Below are positions 60,541 to 64,000 of a stretch of 64,000 bases of DNA, piece after piece (position 1 is the first letter of the stretch; each line of letters starts with the position of its first letter). The notes beneath the pieces are model-generated. The model was not told the DNA's origin and ran no database searches. It was given only the letters and a program-made list of their open reading frames with translations. The stretch comes from Platycnemis pennipes (Eukaryota; Arthropoda; Insecta; Odonata; Platycnemididae): positions 79,902,645 to 79,966,644 of the forward strand of contig OW121853.1 of the NCBI GenBank assembly GCA_933228895.1. Reading direction: 5' to 3'. A program made the translations under genes and the position numbers.

Positions 60541-61385
60541 TACATCTACATCTACATAATACCCTTCAAGCCACCACGAGGGTGTGTGGCAGGGGGTGAT
60601 TTCTCACCAAACATGCACTACATATCATGCATTAAAAAGGAATAGTATTAATATAGTAGTCAGAACAACACTATTTAAAAAAAGATACAAATTGCTAAGC
60701 AAACATGTAAAAACATTCTGTTAGTAGGGATAGCTTTAAGTACTCATAGCAACATGCAGCTACCAATGCTATTCATTGCTACTCTCTGATAGGACATATT
60801 TACCGTTATTCGTATCTCTAATTGTTCGAGGGAAAAAGGACATTTTGAATCTATCAGTTCGGCAATCAATTTCTCTAATTTTATGAATATGGTCCAGTCT
60901 GCCATAGTAAGTTGGGGTTCGTAAAATATTTTTAACTTCATCACTGAAAATATTGCCTGGGAATTTGTTTAAGAGATTAAGTCTAAATTTCAACCTGCGA
61001 TCTGACAATGATTCCCATTTCAATTCATTTAATAGACTGGTTACGCTAACATAATTATCGTGTCGTCCCTTTACAAATCTTGCCGATATTCGCTGCACAC
61101 GTTCAAGTTCATTACTTAGACCGATTTCGTAGGGATCCCATACACTGGCAGCATATTCCAAATGAGGTATAACAAGGGAAAAGTAGCTGATTTCTCGTAC
61201 ATGATCGTCGCATTTACCCAATACTCTTTTGATGAAACCCAGTTTACGATTAGCTTGACCCATTATTGAACGTATATGTTTACCCCAGGAAAGATCATTT
61301 GTCAGTCTTATTCCAAGATATTTAATGGATTCCACGTTTGAATACATGCTGCGTTCCTCATAATAGGTACAGGACCCCGGGAAGT
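60541..61385 (-). mobile_element. Jockey/CR1-like LINE 3' end with TACATC tail
   Basis: A 5'-truncated LINE on the minus strand. It has an open reverse-transcriptase C-terminal segment (61395-60769), then a 3' UTR with CACCCCCTGCCACACACC. It ends in a TACATC repeat (TGTAGA on the minus strand) at 60541-60562. It shares its 3' UTR and C-terminus with 16590-17045. Confidence 0.85.
60769..61385 (-). pseudogene. Reverse transcriptase C-terminal fragment of the LINE
   Basis: About 205 residues in an uninterrupted frame. The start contains SIKYLGIRLTNDLSWGKHI, followed by the thumb-like region SYFSLVIPHLEYAASVWDPY and the tail IDCRTDRFKMSFFPRTIRD. These are C-terminal features of jockey/CR1-type reverse transcriptases. 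The polymerase palm, with the catalytic aspartates, is absent because the copy is truncated near 61385. It is therefore a fragment despite the open frame. Confidence 0.82.
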
Positions 61386-61665
61386 AAACTGCCAACCATC
61401 ATATCCTGCGGTAGACGGGGCGATGCGGTTTGGTAATGATCTTTTAGATACAGAGGAAATTCGCGGGTATTAAAGAGCAAAGAAGTATTCTTGCCTGTAC
61501 CACAAGTCATAGTGTTTTCTCCCATCACGTGAAAATGACGACCGTCAGGAAAAGCCGTTATATTCTTCACCATGCTACAACGTTTTACAGCAGCCATACA
61601 GTGCAAGTCAGGTTTATCACACTCAACTGGCTCAGAGGTGGAACAGTGCACGGTATACCATGAAA
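61370..61665 (-). CDS. Unclassified cysteine-rich ORF fragment
   Basis: A minus-strand open frame of about 97-100 residues that looks more protein-like than its surroundings. It has five cysteines in its first 50 residues (in HCSTSE, VECDKPD, LHCMAAV, KRCSMV and MTCGTG) and balanced composition. There is no clear start: GTG at 61651, and an in-frame TGA just upstream at about 61668. It runs into the truncated end of the LINE, where it stops at a TGA. I do not recognise it. It could be an exon fragment, part of an unknown element or an old viral insert. The last residues probably read into LINE sequence. Confidence 0.35.
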
Positions 61666-61669
61666 GTCA

Positions 61670-62734
61670 AAATTAGAAAGAAAAGGAGATTATGTAATAA
61701 AAGAAGTAGGAGCTAAAAATACTAAAAGTAGGTTATTTTTCGGGTATCATATTCGACGAGGTGCCGAGGATATTCGATCTTTAATCCCTATTTGGCGAAA
61801 ATACTTCCTAATTAGAATAACCTAATTTGAAGACGTTATGGAATTGTGGACTGTTTAAGAATGGTTTATAGAATTTTACGGATGAGAACAATGTGCAACT
61901 TGCCTTTCGATTGTCTTCGAGGTGGCGAAAATCAAATCTAGGGAAATTTGGTTCCATTAGTATTTTCTATAAATACCGCAAGAAAGCCCATAGGTACACA
62001 TTTGGAGCAGTTGGAGAGCTAAAGGCTAGAAAGATAGAGACATTCGACAACCTCTTTGGCATAATTAAAAATATTTGTTAAAAAAATTGTTCGCAATTCT
62101 TTTGTTTTCGATAGAAGCCACAGAATATTCAGGACTATAATTTTTGAAAAGTGAAAGCATCTGGGCATTCATATAGTTGACAATCAGGTAAGAGTCAGCT
62201 TGAGACAGCTTCCATGAGAAAAAATGGCGGGTCGTATGTTGGCCTCTTGATAACTAAGTCGTCTAATAATGGCTAACCAGTTATTCTCGATCCCATTGTG
62301 GATCTGATAAATTTTTTTCTGCTGTTCACGTCTGCTTTTCAAGAGAATTTATCCTATTTGCCATCACTGAACATGCATGGAAAGGTTCCACGCAAAACTT
62401 ATACTTTGGAAATGTGAATCCTATTTCCAGAGAGAGAAAATTATCATTTTAAACTCGTCTGAAAGACAACTGAGATAGCCAAAACTCTAGTTTCAACACA
62501 GAACATAATTATCCGCTCTCAAACACCTGGAAACACACCTCTTCCAAAAATTGACCAATCAGGACCCACATAGATAAAACCAAGGCCTATTTAAGATGGA
62601 CCAAAAACTTCTACGACGCCGGCAAAACTGCCGTCACAGAGATGAAGAGACGTGGAGGACAACTCGCAAACCTAGCTGCTACTACAGTATCACTTCACCA
62701 AAGCCTTCATCAGGATCATTTGAAAGTTGGTTTG
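61670..62734. other. AT-rich spacer with no recognisable gene
   Basis: No element, RNA gene or protein motif recognised. The ORF at 61893-62081 is short and lacks a domain. Confidence 0.4.
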
Positions 62735-63000
62735 GTGGATATGATGAGGATGAAATGGATAGGTAACAAATGAAAAAGTCTTAGGTGAGGGAGAAAACAC
62801 AATTTTGGCGAATTTTTAAAAGGGAAGATTTTAAGTACAATCTTATTGATCATGTTTTGAGACATGGATGAAGACAGTCTTCGAGAACAATATCATTGGA
62901 AGTTATGGCAAAGGAAGACGTGCAAGGCGTGAGGACATAAAAGAGAAAAAATAAGTAGTGCACATTAGCCGACCGAAGGATGGAGAGGAGACCATTAAAA
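62735..63000 (+). mobile_element. 3' relic of the TGA-tail LINE, strongly decayed
   Basis: Blocks GATGAAATGGATAGGTAACAA, AATGAAAAAGTCTTAG and CATGTTTTGAGACA correspond to 32635-32760 in the same order. They are followed by GTGCACATTAGCCGACCGAAGG-like sequence from the coding end. Heavily diverged. A further trace of the same 3' end (GCGTCGAACCAATC) lies near 63516. Confidence 0.6.
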
Positions 63001-63174
63001 TTGATAGTAATGTTGATGTTTAATTATTATTTATTTCTACGCTGATTCCCCACTGTTAACTTAAGCACTTCCATATCCATCCCGTAGAGACAGCGTCCAT
63101 TCACAATGAATACCGTCGGGATTTTGCGTCTTAACTTTATTTTATTGTTTATTCAAACCTAAGGTTAGTTTTTG

Positions 63175-63415
63175 TTATGTGAGGGTAGAGCTCACCCTGT
63201 ACTAAGCCATTGGCGTGTGAAATCCACACATTCAAGGTAGGGGTGCCAGTTCCTTTCCCTGGGCCACCTGCGATTTCCTACGAAGTTCTGACACGCACAA
63301 AATCGAATCGCGTGGATTTTACGTGGGGGTATCCAGAAATGCTTTAGCTCCGGATTTGAACACAATACCCTCCGGTCAACTCAGCACTCTAATTACTAGG
63401 CCACCACGACCCCTA
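63175..63415 (-). mobile_element. tRNA-derived SINE, family B, minus-strand copy
   Basis: The minus-strand head reads GGTCGTGGTGGCCTAGTAAT (A box region) and GTTCAAATCCGGAGC (B box near 63355). A body follows with a GGAACTGGCACCCCTACC block and ends in GGGTGAGCTCTACCCTCAC. It is the same family as 27165-27395. It does not encode a protein. Confidence 0.75.
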
Positions 63416-63589
63416 ATACTACCTGCATTAAAAAAATCTACCTGCTACAAAAACTGCCAAAAGTCTGGAAGATAAGAGTAGGGAGTAAAATAAATTAAAA
63501 GAAGAAAAAAGTTTGCGTCGAACCAATCTTTGGACCTATGACACGTAACGATCGATCGTAAATATTATTTAATATGAAGATATCTGCTT

Positions 63590-63650
63590 GGTTACAGCAC
63601 TTGGCACACTTTGCGGAGGTCCGTTTCGAATTCCGGTCAAGGTGAATATT
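63590..63650 (+). mobile_element. tRNA-like SINE head, copy 1
   Basis: GGTCCGTTTCGAATTCCGGTC resembles a B box and is preceded by an A-box-like TGGTTACAGCACTTGG at about 63590. It is followed by TCAAGGTGAATATTTTTT, close to the sequence at the window end. Confidence 0.45.
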
Positions 63651-63929
63651 TTTTACATTAGAAATTTGCTATTGTGCACATCAGCGATAATTCCGCAAGA
63701 TTTTTCTCGCAACCCTTCGATTTCTCGCAAACCCTTCTAGTTCGCAACCCTTGGATTTGAGAAGAGTAAGAATCCTCTTGTTTAAAGTTGGCTTAAACCT
63801 CATGGATGATGGCGTATTGCGCATGTTTTCCCTCCTGTTTCTTGAGCTTTTATGCATGGCATTCCGCCACAAAATCTATCTTCTTTAAACCCATTAAAAA
63901 TCCATAGCTAGGATGCATTTGATGAATAA

Positions 63930-64000
63930 CAGGAAAAAACACCCGTGTAATCGAGGGATCCGAGTTCGAATCCCGGTCAAGACGAGTAATTTTTTTCTCT
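63930..64000 (+). mobile_element. tRNA-like SINE head, copy 2 (cut by window end)
   Basis: GATCCGAGTTCGAATCCCGG is a strong B-box-like match. TCAAGACGAGTAATTTTTTT follows, resembling copy 1 at 63590-63650. The element probably continues beyond the window. Confidence 0.45.

Noticed and set aside
1..64000. CRISPR array, bacterial operon or phage features
   Set aside because: Spliced genes, SINEs, LINEs and a copia element show eukaryotic DNA; no regularly spaced direct repeats or operon-like gene runs are present.

Overview
The window looks like AT-rich arthropod DNA, most likely from an insect. The evidence is short introns with GT/AG ends, several kinds of LINE, tRNA-derived SINEs, a copia-type LTR retrotransposon, a HARBI1-like DNA transposon and a hAT-like MITE. 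I found no convincing host protein-coding gene, rRNA gene or functional tRNA gene. Almost everything that can be identified is a mobile element or a relic of one, set in AT-rich DNA broken up by short GC-rich, purine/pyrimidine-skewed islands that produce spurious long ORFs.

Layout. 1-6645: no gene seen, one GC-rich island. 6656-6981: tRNA-derived SINE (family A) with a 10-bp target-site duplication. 6992-16589: no gene seen. 16590-17045: 3' end of a LINE on the minus strand with a TACATC-type tail. 17227-23874: a complete PIF/Harbinger transposon with 40-bp perfect terminal inverted repeats, a CAG target duplication, a five-exon DDE transposase gene (+) and a convergent five-exon Myb/SANT-like partner gene (-), plus a LINE relic between them. 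27165-27395: SINE family B (-). 31318-31612: SINE A (-). 31700-32960: decayed LINE with a TGA-repeat tail. 33183-33330: SINE A fragment. 35467-40111: complete copia retrotransposon with identical 232-bp LTRs, AAATT duplication, a tRNA-iMet-type primer site, and a Gag-Pol frame open except for one in-frame TAG. 46600-48674: jockey-like LINE with an almost intact reverse transcriptase. 57664-58153: hAT-like MITE with an 8-bp duplication. 58240-58560 and 62735-63000: further relics of the TGA-tail LINE. 60541-61385: second minus-strand copy of the TACATC-tail LINE, next to a cysteine-rich unclassified ORF. 63175-63415: SINE B (-).

How the genes work together. The Harbinger is the only apparently complete two-component system. 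Its transposase carries the D, D and E residues of the HARBI1 fold, and its SANT-like protein is the type that in other Harbingers brings transposase into the nucleus and onto the ends. Each end carries a second, subterminal copy of the terminal motif. The insertion site has the core CCAGGTCT, which resembles the long, specific target reported for a zebrafish Harbinger. The copia element would be a young autonomous element except for the amber codon between integrase and reverse transcriptase. Splice sites, similarities and repeat families were all read by eye; no searches were run.
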